This document shows, piece after piece, positions 1 through 9,174 of a stretch of 64,000 nucleotides of DNA. This DNA comes from CAVQRB01 sp963715055 (lineage in GTDB: Bacteria; Pseudomonadota; Alphaproteobacteria; Rhodobacterales; Rhodobacteraceae), in the NCBI GenBank assembly GCA_963715055.1, contig CAVQRB010000017.1, positions 131,316 to 195,315 on the forward strand, written 5' to 3'. Position 1 is the first letter of the stretch. Every line of letters starts with the position of its first letter. The notes under the pieces are model-generated. The model was not told the origin of the DNA. It was given only the letters and a program-made list of their open reading frames with translations, and made no database searches. A program made the position numbers and the translations under genes.

Positions 1-289
1 GAAAGGCATTCAGATCCTCCACCGATTGCGCCATGCCGCGCATCAATTCCTCCTCCGAGGAGCCGTCGATCCAGGGAATGGGAAACCACTGAAAGCCCAT
101 CGGTGCGCCGGCGCAATCCTCCGGCGCATCGGGGGCCACGAAGAGCGTATCCGGCAGGTGCTCGCCCAGCGGGTCCGCGAGCCCCAGAAGGTCGGCTCCA
201 TTGGCGCCATAGCCATGCAGGAACACGACGATGGAGCGTGTCTCCCCGGAGACCGGCGCGCGCCGTCCCGCATTCAAAACCCGTGTCAT
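1..289 (-). CDS. Alpha/beta hydrolase (carboxylesterase/phospholipase family), C-terminus cut off by window edge
   Basis: Only the first 96 residues are visible. They read as the start of a small serine esterase of the phospholipase/carboxylesterase family: a beta strand running into VVFLHGYGANGADLLGLA, then FVAPDAPE and a GFQWFPIPW segment. These match the oxyanion region and substrate loop of that family, whose members hydrolyse short acyl esters or lysophospholipids in the cytoplasm. The catalytic Ser, Asp and His would lie beyond the window. The start ATG at 289 overlaps the stop of the upstream DNA glycosylase gene by four bases (ATGA), so the two are probably co-transcribed. The family call is solid; the substrate is unknown. 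Confidence 0.8.
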   Translation of the reverse strand, partial: MTRVLNAGRRAPVSGETRSIVVFLHGYGANGADLLGLADPLGEHLPDTLFVAPDAPEDCAGAPMGFQWFPIPWIDGSSEEELMRGMAQSVEDLNAF

Positions 290-918
290 GAAATCCCTTC
301 CCGTTGTTTGATGGCCCGGTAGTAGGCAAAGAGCAGCCGCGCCGCAACCGAGCGCCAGGGTGACCAGGCGGTGGCCATCTGCCGCAGCGCACGCTCCCTG
401 GGGCGCTCGGGCAGCTCGAAAAGGTGCCGCGCCGCTTCCTGCAAGGCCAGATCGCCCGGCGCGAAAACATCCGCGCGGCCCAGGCTGAACATCGCGTAGA
501 TCTCCGCGGTCCAGACACCGATGCCCGGGACAGCTGTCAGGGTCGCAACGACTTCCGCGTCCGGGGCCACGCGCAGTGCTTCGAAGTCAACACCGGCCGC
601 CGCGAGCGCATGGGCGTAGCTGGCCTTCTGGCGGCTGAGACCAAGGGCGCGCAAGTCTTCCTGCGACGTGGCCGTGACGCGCAAGGGCTCGGTCATCCCC
701 GCCGCTTCGAGCCGCGCCCAGATCGCCTTGGCGGAGGCGACGCTGACCTGCTGGCTCACGATCGCGCTCAGCAACTCGGCGAACCCGTCCGGCTTGCGTC
801 GCAGCGGCAAGGGGCCCGCGATCTTGAGCGCCTGCTCAAAACGCGGCTCGGCGCGGGCGAGCCAGGCCGCGCCCTCCTCCACATCAGCCGCGCAGGAAAT
901 GATGTGCCCGACGCTCAT
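286..918 (-). CDS. DNA-3-methyladenine glycosylase II (AlkA-like, HhH-GPD family)
   Basis: This 210-residue protein is predicted to excise alkylated bases from DNA as the first step of base excision repair. It carries the helix-hairpin-helix element VPGIGVWTAEIYAMF near residues 128-143, followed by the Gly/Pro-rich loop and the catalytic aspartate in APGDLALQ. This is the HhH-GPD signature. The length fits the short bacterial AlkA-type enzymes that lack the N-terminal Ada/AlkA domain. There is no C-terminal Cys cluster, so it is not an endonuclease III type with an iron-sulfur cluster. The gene overlaps cobK upstream and the esterase downstream by four bases each, indicating one transcript. 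The exact lesion range cannot be told from sequence. Confidence 0.85.
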   Translation of the reverse strand: MSVGHIISCAADVEEGAAWLARAEPRFEQALKIAGPLPLRRKPDGFAELLSAIVSQQVSVASAKAIWARLEAAGMTEPLRVTATSQEDLRALGLSRQKASYAHALAAAGVDFEALRVAPDAEVVATLTAVPGIGVWTAEIYAMFSLGRADVFAPGDLALQEAARHLFELPERPRERALRQMATAWSPWRSVAARLLFAYYRAIKQREGIS

Positions 919-1658
919 CCGTTGGCCTCCCAGGCCAGCGCATCGGCCACGGCTTCGACCACGGGGGCACCGGGCGGGGGCGCAGGGCGGTCGATCATCA
1001 GGACGCGAATGCCGAGACGCCGTGCGGCAAGGATCTTGGACATGCTGGCAGCCCCTCCGACATTGCGACAGATGAGCCGTGTGATCTCGAGATCGCGAAA
1101 CAGCGCCTCCTCGTCAATGAGCGAAAAGGGCGGCGTGCCGCTGAGGAACTCGAGAAAGGGATAGGGCGAAGCCTCTGCAACCGGATGCGTCTGGCGCATG
1201 TAGACGATGCCGCCCGGGAAACCTGCGTAGTCGGGCAAGGTGCCGGCCCCGGTGTTGCTGAACACCCGCGCGCCCGGTGGCACGCCCTCGACCGCTGCAC
1301 GGACAGTGGCGAAATGGGTCCACTGGTCGCGCGCGGTCGCGGTCCAGGCCGGGCGCAGCACGCGCAGATAGGGCAACCCCAGCGTCGCGCAGACCCCTGC
1401 TGCGCAAAGGCTCACATCGTCATCGAAGCCGTGGCTGGTGTCGATGACGCGGGCGACCTTCTGGTCCTGCATCCAGGCTTTCAGGGCCGAAGGGCCATCG
1501 AAGCGTCCGACACGGGTCGGGACCGGCAAGGGGTCGAACATGCGCTCGGGCTCGGGAAGGCTCGCGATCACCTTGCGATTGCGCGCCCGGAGCCCGGCAA
1601 CCACGCCATGCGCCTCCCTTGCTCCCGCCAGAACGAGTGTCTTCTCACCGGTGCTCAT
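915..1658 (-). CDS. cobK: Precorrin-6A reductase (cobalamin biosynthesis)
   Basis: This 247-residue protein resembles CobK/CbiJ, which reduces precorrin-6A with NADPH in the aerobic B12 pathway. Supporting segments are an N-terminal LVLAGAREA strand-turn, a conserved region VIDTSHGFDDDVSLCAAGVC followed by GLPYLRVLRPAW, and VFSNTGAGTLPDYAG and ICRNVGGAASMSKILAA near the end. The last resembles the SKNSGG-type region of the family. The usual DATHPFA motif appears here as DTSHGFD. I start it at the ATG at 1658, because the reading frame upstream of that lacks family similarity and this start leaves an 86-base divergent spacer to the MFS gene. No other cob gene is in the window, although nrdJ here needs B12. 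Confidence 0.75.
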   Translation of the reverse strand: MSTGEKTLVLAGAREAHGVVAGLRARNRKVIASLPEPERMFDPLPVPTRVGRFDGPSALKAWMQDQKVARVIDTSHGFDDDVSLCAAGVCATLGLPYLRVLRPAWTATARDQWTHFATVRAAVEGVPPGARVFSNTGAGTLPDYAGFPGGIVYMRQTHPVAEASPYPFLEFLSGTPPFSLIDEEALFRDLEITRLICRNVGGAASMSKILAARRLGIRVLMIDRPAPPPGAPVVEAVADALAWEANG

Positions 1659-1744
1659 TCGCGCGACTTTAGGCATGCTGGCCCCATGTGCAAGAGGATC
1701 GAAGAGGGCTTGTCCCAGGTCCGCGCAGGGATTACGCAAGGCCC

Positions 1745-2956
1745 ATGCAAACCGAAGATCATTCCCGCGCGAGACGCAACCTGGCCGTGCTCATCGCGGC
1801 GCAGGCGCTCCTGGGGGCGCAGTTGCCGATGATCTTCATCATCGGCGGGCTCGCGGGCCAGTCGCTGGCAAGCAACCCCTGTTTTGCAACGCTACCGATT
1901 ACGATGATCGTTCTGGGCTCGATGCTCTCGGCCACGCCGATTTCGGCCTTGATGCAGCGCTTCGGCCGGCGGGCAGGCTTTGCGCTTGGCGCGGTCGGTG
2001 GCGCGTTGGGCGGCGTCGTGGGGGCCTACGGTCTTTACGTGGCATCCTTCCCGATCTTCCTTGCAGGCAGCTTCCTTACCGGGGTCTACATGTCCGCGCA
2101 TGGATTCTACCGCTTCGCCGCGGCGGATACCGCCTCAGAGACGTTCCGGCCCAAGGCGATTTCCTATGTGATGGCCGGGGGCCTGCTCGCCGCGATCATC
2201 GGCCCGCAACTGGTGAAGCTGACCGCGGATGCCTATGTGATCCCGTTTCTCGGCACCTACATGGCGATCATCGCGATCAATCTCTGCGGTGCCTTTCTCT
2301 TCGCTTTTCTCGATATACCGAAGCCGGTCCCTCCGTCAGTCGATGCGCCGCGCGGGCGCAGCCGTTGGGAATTGCTCACCACCCCGCGCATCGCTGTGGC
2401 CGTGATCTGTGCCACGGTATCCTACGCGTTGATGAACCTGGTGATGACTTCGACCCCGCTTGCCGTGGTCGGGTGCGGGTTCGACAAGGCCGATGCCGCC
2501 GATGTGGTGACGTTCCATGTGCTTGCGATGTATGTGCCCTCCTTCTTCACGGGCCACCTGATCGCGCGATTCGGGGTCGAACGGATCGTGGGTATTGGCC
2601 TGGTCATTCTCGGTTTGGCCGGTCTCGTGGCGCTGAGCGGCGTCGATCTGGCGAATTTTTTTGCGGCGCTGATCCTGCTCGGGATCGGCTGGAATTTCGG
2701 CTTTATCGGGGCCACCGCAATGCTCGCGGGCGCCCATGCGCCAGAGGAGCGCGGCCGGATGCAGGGGCTGAACGATCTGCTGGTCTTCGGCGGCGTGACG
2801 CTCGCCTCCTTCTCCTCGGGCGGTTTGATGAACTGCTCCGGCGGCACCGCGCAGGAGGGCTGGAATGCGGTCAACATGGCGATGATTCCGTTTCTGGTGC
2901 TGGCGGGCGGCGCGCTCATCTGGCTGGTCATGCGCCCCAAGGCGCAGACCGCCTGA
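1745..2956 (+). CDS. Major facilitator superfamily transporter
   Basis: The product is a 403-residue integral membrane protein with about twelve hydrophobic segments arranged as two six-helix halves, the MFS layout. The cytoplasmic loop after helix 2 holds ALMQRFGRRAGFALG, a form of the MFS motif A, and a second positively charged loop, HLIARFGVERIVGIG, sits at the matching place in the second half. The start ATG at 1745 follows a weak purine-rich stretch. The gene diverges from cobK and is followed by a GGGGGC-TCT-GCCCCC hairpin and a GGGATATTT-type intergenic element. The substrate cannot be inferred, and the position next to cobK is not by itself evidence for a role in B12. Confidence 0.8.
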   Translation: MQTEDHSRARRNLAVLIAAQALLGAQLPMIFIIGGLAGQSLASNPCFATLPITMIVLGSMLSATPISALMQRFGRRAGFALGAVGGALGGVVGAYGLYVASFPIFLAGSFLTGVYMSAHGFYRFAAADTASETFRPKAISYVMAGGLLAAIIGPQLVKLTADAYVIPFLGTYMAIIAINLCGAFLFAFLDIPKPVPPSVDAPRGRSRWELLTTPRIAVAVICATVSYALMNLVMTSTPLAVVGCGFDKADAADVVTFHVLAMYVPSFFTGHLIARFGVERIVGIGLVILGLAGLVALSGVDLANFFAALILLGIGWNFGFIGATAMLAGAHAPEERGRMQGLNDLLVFGGVTLASFSSGGLMNCSGGTAQEGWNAVNMAMIPFLVLAGGALIWLVMRPKAQTA

Positions 2957-2971
2957 GGGGGCTCTGCCCCC
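2957..2971 (+). terminator. Hairpin after the MFS gene
   Basis: GGGGGC and GCCCCC arms of six bases with a TCT loop start directly after the stop codon of the MFS gene. No T-tract follows, so it may act as an mRNA 3'-end stabiliser rather than a classical terminator. It lies immediately before the GGGATATTT element. Confidence 0.45.
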
Positions 2972-2982
2972 GGCCCTGACAG

Positions 2983-3013
2983 GCCTCCCCCGGGATATTT
3001 AAGGCAGAAGAAA
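2983..3013 (+). repeat. GCCTCC-GGGATATTT intergenic element, copy 1
   Basis: The sequence carries GCCTCC, then CCCGGGATATTT, then AAGGCAGAAGAAA. It matches the element at 61971-62004 (opposite strand) in the GCCTCC start, the GGGATATTT core and the purine-rich GAAGAA-like tail. It sits between the convergent ends of the MFS and squalene-synthase-like genes. From memory, similar elements are frequent in Rhodobacteraceae intergenic regions; I could not search for this. Confidence 0.6.
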
Positions 3014-3018
3014 CGCTC

Positions 3019-3786
3019 TCAGGACCAGCGCCACAGGTGATAGGTCCGGCGTAGCGGCGTCGGATGCAGCCTGCCCTCCGCAACGGACGTGGGCCGCCTG
3101 ACCACCTGCTTCAGAATCAGTTCTGCAAGGAAGGCTTCGGTCAGGGCAGGCCGGGCCGGTTTCGGCAGCGCCCGGTTAAGGGTGCGGCGGGCGGGCATCT
3201 CGCGCAGGGCCTTCGCTGCCAGCGCTGCAACCGCGCCGGCGCGACCGTCGACGAGCGGGATGCGGCCACGGGCTTCAAGTTCCGGCACCGCCTGCAGGAA
3301 ACGTGCCAGACCGCAGGCGCGGGAGAGCGCCATGACGCTCTCTCTCGCTGCGCCACTTGCGCCAAGTGCTTGCACCGCGGCCCACATGAGACTTCCGGCG
3401 GTTTCCTCGAGATATCGCTCGAAATGCGCCGCATCTTCGAAAGGGTCCTTGTAGATATCCCAGCGCCGGGCGGCGACCGCCCTGTCGAGAAGCTGCGCGG
3501 TATGCGGCGTGAGGACTTTTGCCAGCGGCGTCACGACCTCATGGCGGCGGACTGTGCGCCCCTCGGCAATCTCCTCCAGCGCGTCGCGCCACCATTGCAG
3601 GCGCATCTCGGCGATCATCGGTTCCTGCGTCACCCAGGGTGCGCGTGCAACCTCGACATTGAAGGCATAGATCGGGAACAGGACGAGGCGGGCCGCAAGG
3701 GGGCCGGCCATCACCGCCGCGAAACGGTCGGGATCGGCCTTCTCGACGAGCGCGGCGCAGGCGGTCATGTCCGCGTCGAACCTCAT
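3019..3786 (-). CDS. Squalene/phytoene synthase family protein
   Basis: This 255-residue all-helical protein belongs to the trans-isoprenyl diphosphate synthase fold. The region FPIYAFNVEVARAPW (about residues 37-51) corresponds to the first substrate-binding helix, and MRLQWWRDALEEI matches the helix that follows it. Classic squalene and phytoene synthases have two Asp-rich DxxxD motifs for magnesium and prenyl diphosphate. The first is replaced here by NVEVA, and the second region reads LEETAGSLMWAAV. The protein may therefore be one of the short family members without prenyl synthase activity, such as the NDUFAF6-like relatives found in alphaproteobacteria and mitochondria. It overlaps the methyltransferase gene by four bases. 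Confidence 0.7.
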   Translation of the reverse strand: MRFDADMTACAALVEKADPDRFAAVMAGPLAARLVLFPIYAFNVEVARAPWVTQEPMIAEMRLQWWRDALEEIAEGRTVRRHEVVTPLAKVLTPHTAQLLDRAVAARRWDIYKDPFEDAAHFERYLEETAGSLMWAAVQALGASGAARESVMALSRACGLARFLQAVPELEARGRIPLVDGRAGAVAALAAKALREMPARRTLNRALPKPARPALTEAFLAELILKQVVRRPTSVAEGRLHPTPLRRTYHLWRWS

Positions 3787-4502
3787 GCAGGGCGCACGAC
3801 GCAGAGCAGATAGCCAAAGTTGTCCTTTTCGGCACGCCAGAGCGATGCTTCGGCTTCCTGTTCGTCCAGAACCCGCGACAGCGCCTCATCGGCCTCTGGC
3901 CTGAGCGTCGCCACTCTCTGATCGAGCGGGCCGAAGTAGTTCTCCCAGGCGCTTTCGGACAGGCGTCTGGTGTCGAGAACGGTATATCCGGCGGCAGCAA
4001 TCCTGGCGCGGATACCGGCCTCGTCGGTCATCGCGGGATAGTCCGCGAAGTTCCTGCGCGCGGCATCGGAGGGCGTGTCGGTGAACCAGCAGGCTTCGCT
4101 GAAGGCGATGGCGCCGCCCGGAGCAAGGATGGGGCGCCAGGCGGTCAAGGCCTCGGTCACGCCGAGAAAGTAGACCGCCCCTGCGCACCAGATCAGATCG
4201 AACGGCCCCGCGAGGCTGGTCATATCGGCCTGGACAACTTCCACCCTCGGGTCTGCCAGATGTGCCGCCCGGGCCGCCGCCACGAAATGCGCAATCCGGT
4301 CGCAAGCGGTGACATGGCCGCGCGGGGCGACCTCCAGAAGCGCCGTGATGTCGCCCCCTGGACCGCAGGCCGCGTCAAGGATGCGCGCCTCGGGCCCGAC
4401 GCCCGCGACCTTGGCGGCCCAGGCCACATCGGCCGCTTCCCCCGGGCCCTCGCGCGGCAGATTGCGGTGCAGGGTCAGAAACGCATCCCAATCGGCACTC
4501 AT
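3783..4502 (-). CDS. Class I SAM-dependent methyltransferase
   Basis: The 239 residues contain a Rossmann-type SAM-binding core. Motif I reads ILDAACGPGGDITALLEVA near residues 40-58, followed by the acidic VTACDR end of strand 2, VVQADMTSL for motif II and FDLIWCAGAVYFLG for the post-II strand. The C-terminal half, IRARIAAAGYTVLDTRRL followed by W-rich segments, is typical of small-molecule methyltransferases. The substrate is unknown. The start overlaps the stop of cimA by four bases, and its own stop overlaps the start of the squalene-synthase-like gene, so the three form one translationally coupled unit. Confidence 0.8.
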   Translation of the reverse strand: MSADWDAFLTLHRNLPREGPGEAADVAWAAKVAGVGPEARILDAACGPGGDITALLEVAPRGHVTACDRIAHFVAAARAAHLADPRVEVVQADMTSLAGPFDLIWCAGAVYFLGVTEALTAWRPILAPGGAIAFSEACWFTDTPSDAARRNFADYPAMTDEAGIRARIAAAGYTVLDTRRLSESAWENYFGPLDQRVATLRPEADEALSRVLDEQEAEASLWRAEKDNFGYLLCVVRPA

Positions 4503-6118
4503 GAAGCCCCCTTGACGTCACGCAGGATCTTCCAGCGGATCGCGTCGAGCAGCGCCTCGAAGGAGGCGTCGACGATGTTGGCGGAGACCCCCACGGTGGA
4601 CCAGCGTCGGCCCTGCCTGTCCTCGCTGTCGATGATGACGCGGGTTACGGCCTCGGTGCCGCCCTGGGTGATGCGCACCTTGAAATCCACCAGCCGCATG
4701 TCGTCGATGATGCCCTGATAGGGGCCGAGATCCTTGGCCAGCGCCTTGGCCAATGCATTGACCGGGCCGCGGTCATTGCCGGTTTCATCCATGGATTCCG
4801 AGACGGAGAGCTTCTTTTCCCCGTCGATCTTGACGACCACCACGGCCTCGGAGAGGCTGATCATCCGGTCGTATTTGTTCTTCCGCCGCTCGACCGTGAC
4901 CCGGTAGCGCTTGACCTCGAAGAACTCCGGCATCTGCCCCAGGGCCTGGCGTGCGAGCAACTCGAAACTGGCTTGTGCCGTGTCGTAGGAATAGCCCTCC
5001 GCCTCGCGCGCCTTGATCTGATCGAGGATGAGGCCCAGTGCGGGATCGCCCTTTTTCACCTTGAGCCCCGCCCCTTCCAGCCGCTCGCGCAGGTTCGACT
5101 GGCCCGCCTGATTGGACATCGGGATGATGCGCGCATTGCCGACGACGGCGGGGTCTATGTGTTCATAGGTGGCCGGGTTCTTGAGGATCGCCGAGGCGTG
5201 CAGCCCCGCCTTGTGCGCAAAGGCCGAGGAGCCGACGAAGGCCGCCTGCCGGAAAGGCACGCGGTTGAGGATCTCGTCGAGCATCCGGCTGGTGCGGGTC
5301 AGGGTCTTCAGCGCTTCATGAGTGATTCCAGTGGCATAGCGGCTGGCGTAGGGCTCCTTGAGCAGCAGGATCGGGATCAGCGAGGTGAGGTTGGCGTTGC
5401 CGCAGCGCTCGCCCAGCCCGTTGAGCGTACCCTGAATTTGCCGCGCGCCGGCATCAACAGCGGCCAGCGAGCAGGCCACGGCGTTCTCGGTATCGTTGTG
5501 GGTGTGGATGCCGAGACGGTCACCGGGGATGCCCGCGGCGATGACCTCGCGTGTGATCCGGCCCACCTCCTCGGGCAGGGTGCCGCCGTTGGTGTCGCAG
5601 AGCACGATCCAGCGTGCGCCCGCGGTGCTGGCCGCCCGGATCGCCTCCAGCGCGTAGACCGGATTGGCCTTGTAGCCGTCGAAGAAATGCTCGGCATCGA
5701 ACAGCGGCTCGCGCCCCTGCGCCACCAGATGCGCGATGGATTTCGCAATGTTTTCAGTATTTTCCGCAAGCGTGATGCCCAGGGCAGCCTCGACGTGGAA
5801 GTCGTGGGTCTTGCCGACGAGGCAGACGGCGCGCGTGCCTGCGTTCATCACAGCGGCCAGCACATCGTCGTTCTCGGCCGAGAGGCCTGCGCGCTTGGTC
5901 ATGCCGAAGGCGGTCAGGCGCGCGCGGGTCTTGGGGGCGGCGTCGAAGAAGGCGCTGTCGGTGGGGTTCGCGCCGGGCCAGCCGCCTTCGATGTAGTCGA
6001 CGCCGAGCCGGTCGAGGGCGGCGGCGATGGAGAGTTTTTCCTCGGTGGAGAACTGCACGCCCTGCGTCTGCTGGCCGTCACGCAGGGTGGTGTCGTAGAG
6101 ATAGAGGCGTTCGGTCAT
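4499..6118 (-). CDS. cimA: (R)-citramalate synthase
   Basis: The 539-residue enzyme condenses pyruvate with acetyl-CoA to citramalate, the entry to threonine-independent isoleucine synthesis. The N-terminal TIM barrel of the HMGL-like family starts with LYLYDTTLRDGQQTQGVQF and includes the metal-binding HTHND and the NGLGERCGNANL segment. The C-terminal 130 residues form the LeuA-type allosteric dimerisation domain, which allows feedback control by the end-product amino acid. The domain order and the DGQQTQGV variant place it with CimA rather than 2-isopropylmalate synthase. I start at the ATG at 6118. Three TGTACACCCCC-like repeats lie 37-69 bases upstream and could be regulatory. Confidence 0.9.
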   Translation of the reverse strand: MTERLYLYDTTLRDGQQTQGVQFSTEEKLSIAAALDRLGVDYIEGGWPGANPTDSAFFDAAPKTRARLTAFGMTKRAGLSAENDDVLAAVMNAGTRAVCLVGKTHDFHVEAALGITLAENTENIAKSIAHLVAQGREPLFDAEHFFDGYKANPVYALEAIRAASTAGARWIVLCDTNGGTLPEEVGRITREVIAAGIPGDRLGIHTHNDTENAVACSLAAVDAGARQIQGTLNGLGERCGNANLTSLIPILLLKEPYASRYATGITHEALKTLTRTSRMLDEILNRVPFRQAAFVGSSAFAHKAGLHASAILKNPATYEHIDPAVVGNARIIPMSNQAGQSNLRERLEGAGLKVKKGDPALGLILDQIKAREAEGYSYDTAQASFELLARQALGQMPEFFEVKRYRVTVERRKNKYDRMISLSEAVVVVKIDGEKKLSVSESMDETGNDRGPVNALAKALAKDLGPYQGIIDDMRLVDFKVRITQGGTEAVTRVIIDSEDRQGRRWSTVGVSANIVDASFEALLDAIRWKILRDVKGAS

Positions 6119-6154
6119 GCGACGATTTCCTTGCCGAAACCGGGGGGTGACATG

Positions 6155-6187
6155 TGTACACCCCCTGTACACCCCCCGTACACCCCC
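6155..6187. repeat. Three tandem TGTACACCCCC units upstream of cimA
   Basis: Units at 6155-6165, 6166-6177 (one extra C) and 6178-6187 (missing the first T) repeat with a period of 11-12 bases, close to one helical turn. On the cimA strand they read GGGGGTGTACA. Each contains the palindromic core GTAC, so they could be a set of operator half-sites or a slippage-prone C-tract repeat. Confidence 0.7.
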
Positions 6188-6261
6188 TGCGACATCGGCA
6201 GCGCGCAGCGCGCCGGGGCCGGAGCCCGCCGCGGCGCGGATCTTTCAGGCACTACACGTCC

Positions 6262-6336
6262 GGGCCAGCGGCCCAGACAGCCCCCGACCGCCCCCCCGGA
6301 CGGGGACTTGCGCCCCACCCGCGGTCCGGGGCTGTC
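6262..6336. repeat. Long imperfect inverted repeat between cysS and cimA
   Basis: Arms GACAGCCCCCGACCG (6276-6290) and CGGTCCGGGGCTGTC (6322-6336) pair with one mismatch around a 31-base loop. The loop itself contains GGGG/CCCC arms (6302-6305, 6313-6316). A short GGGCC-AGC-GGCCC hairpin (6262-6274) sits beside it. The element lies just beyond the apparent ancestral cysS stop and may end or protect that transcript. Confidence 0.6.
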
Positions 6337-6532
6337 CTCTGCGACGAGCCGGGTCATTTCAGGGCCTCGAGTTTGGACGGGTCAAAGCTCGGCGTTACAT
6401 GCTAATGTAACAGCCAGTCTTCGAGATCCGAACCTCAACGCCAGCATCGATGCAGTTGCTTTTTCATGAGGTCAACGTCAGAGAAGTCTTTGGTTTTCAG
6501 AGCACTGCTCTCTTGCATTCCAAAGCAATTCT

Positions 6533-7780
<1,248 letters not shown>

Positions 7781-7998
7781 GGCATGCGTCCTTGCGCGGT
7801 GTCAGCGCGGGCATAGCAATCTCATGTCAGGATGAAAACGACCAAAGCGCCCGCAAAAAGGGATCAGCGAATAATGCGACAGATGGGCGTGGCACGGGTC
7901 ATGGCCTCTGAGTAGACCCCGCCCGCCGCCCGGTCAAGCCTGATTGACGAATCGGGCAGGCTCTGCGCCCCTGCGCGCTCACGCGGAAAGGGCAGATC

Positions 7999-9174
7999 AT
8001 GCAGCCATCAGGACGGATCACGGGGCTTACGGGAGGCGGCTCGGACGGCTGGGATGTGTTCCTCAAGGCGCGCCGGATGATCGCGGAAGGCGTGAAGGTC
8101 ACGGAGCTGACCATCGGCGAGCATGACATCCGCACCGCCGCCCCGATCCTGCAGGAAATGCACCGGGCAGCGCTTGCGGGGCACACGGGCTATGCCGCGG
8201 TGCCGGGCACGGCGTCCTTGCGCGACGCAGTGGCGCGGCGCGTGGCCGAGCGGACCGGCGTGCCCACCTCGCGCGACAACGTACTGATCACGCCCGGCGG
8301 TCAGGCCGCCCTTTTCGCAGCACATATGGCGGCCTGCGATCCCGGCGATACCGCTCTCTACATCGATCCTTATTACGCCACCTACCCCGGCACCCTGCGC
8401 GGTGCGGGAGCGGTGCCACAGGTGATCCGGACCCGCGCCGAGGATGCCTTCCAGCCTCGGGCCGACGATCTGCGCGCCTATTCGAAAGGGGCCCGCTCGC
8501 TGCTGGTCAACTCGCCCAACAATCCCACGGGCGTCGTCTATTCCGATGCCACGCTGGGCGGCATCGCGGAGGTTTGCCGCACGGACGATCTGTGGCTGAT
8601 CTCCGATGAGGTTTACGACACGCAGGTCTGGGAGGGGCGGCATCTGAGCCCGCGCGCCCTGCCCGGCATGGCCGAGCGGACGCTGGTGGTGGGGTCGATG
8701 TCGAAATCCCACGCCATGACCGGGTCGCGCTGCGGCTGGATCGTGGGGCCGGAGGCGGTCATCGCGCATCTGGTGACGCTTGCCACGCATACGACCTACG
8801 GCGTGCCGGGCTTCATCCAGGATGCGAGCCTTTTCGCCCTCTCGCAGGGCAGGGATTTCGAGGCCGAGATCGCCGCCCCCTTCCGGCGCAGGCGCGCCAT
8901 CGCGCAAAGGGTTCTCGGCGGTCAGAATACCGTGGGCCTGATCCCCGCGCAGGGGGCGATGTACCTCATGCTCGACATCCGCGCGACGGGCATGACGGGC
9001 GAGGCCTTCGCCTACGACCTTCTGGAGCATGAGCATATCGCCGTGATGCCGGGCGAGAGTTTCGGGGCCGCTGCGGCTGGGCACCTGCGCGTCGCCATGA
9101 CCATCGCGGATGACGCTTTCGAAAACGCGTTGCGCAGGCTGTGCGCCCATGCGGAGAAACATGCGGCCCGGTGA
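7999..9174 (+). CDS. PLP-dependent aminotransferase, class I/II
   Basis: This 391-residue protein is a fold-type I aminotransferase that moves amino groups between amino and keto acids using pyridoxal phosphate. It shows the family blocks in order: LTIGEHDIRT near the start, NVLITPGGQAALFAA, LLVNSPNNPTGVVYS, WLISDEVYDTQVWEG, and the PLP-lysine block VVGSMSKSHAMTGSRCGW, with the Arg that binds the substrate carboxylate near the C-terminus in LRVAMT. A GGAAAGGG ribosome-binding site precedes the ATG at 7999. It stands alone between cysS (divergent) and the MttB-like gene, so context gives no hint of the substrate. A second, different member lies at 21439-22623. Confidence 0.85.
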   Translation: MQPSGRITGLTGGGSDGWDVFLKARRMIAEGVKVTELTIGEHDIRTAAPILQEMHRAALAGHTGYAAVPGTASLRDAVARRVAERTGVPTSRDNVLITPGGQAALFAAHMAACDPGDTALYIDPYYATYPGTLRGAGAVPQVIRTRAEDAFQPRADDLRAYSKGARSLLVNSPNNPTGVVYSDATLGGIAEVCRTDDLWLISDEVYDTQVWEGRHLSPRALPGMAERTLVVGSMSKSHAMTGSRCGWIVGPEAVIAHLVTLATHTTYGVPGFIQDASLFALSQGRDFEAEIAAPFRRRRAIAQRVLGGQNTVGLIPAQGAMYLMLDIRATGMTGEAFAYDLLEHEHIAVMPGESFGAAAAGHLRVAMTIADDAFENALRRLCAHAEKHAAR

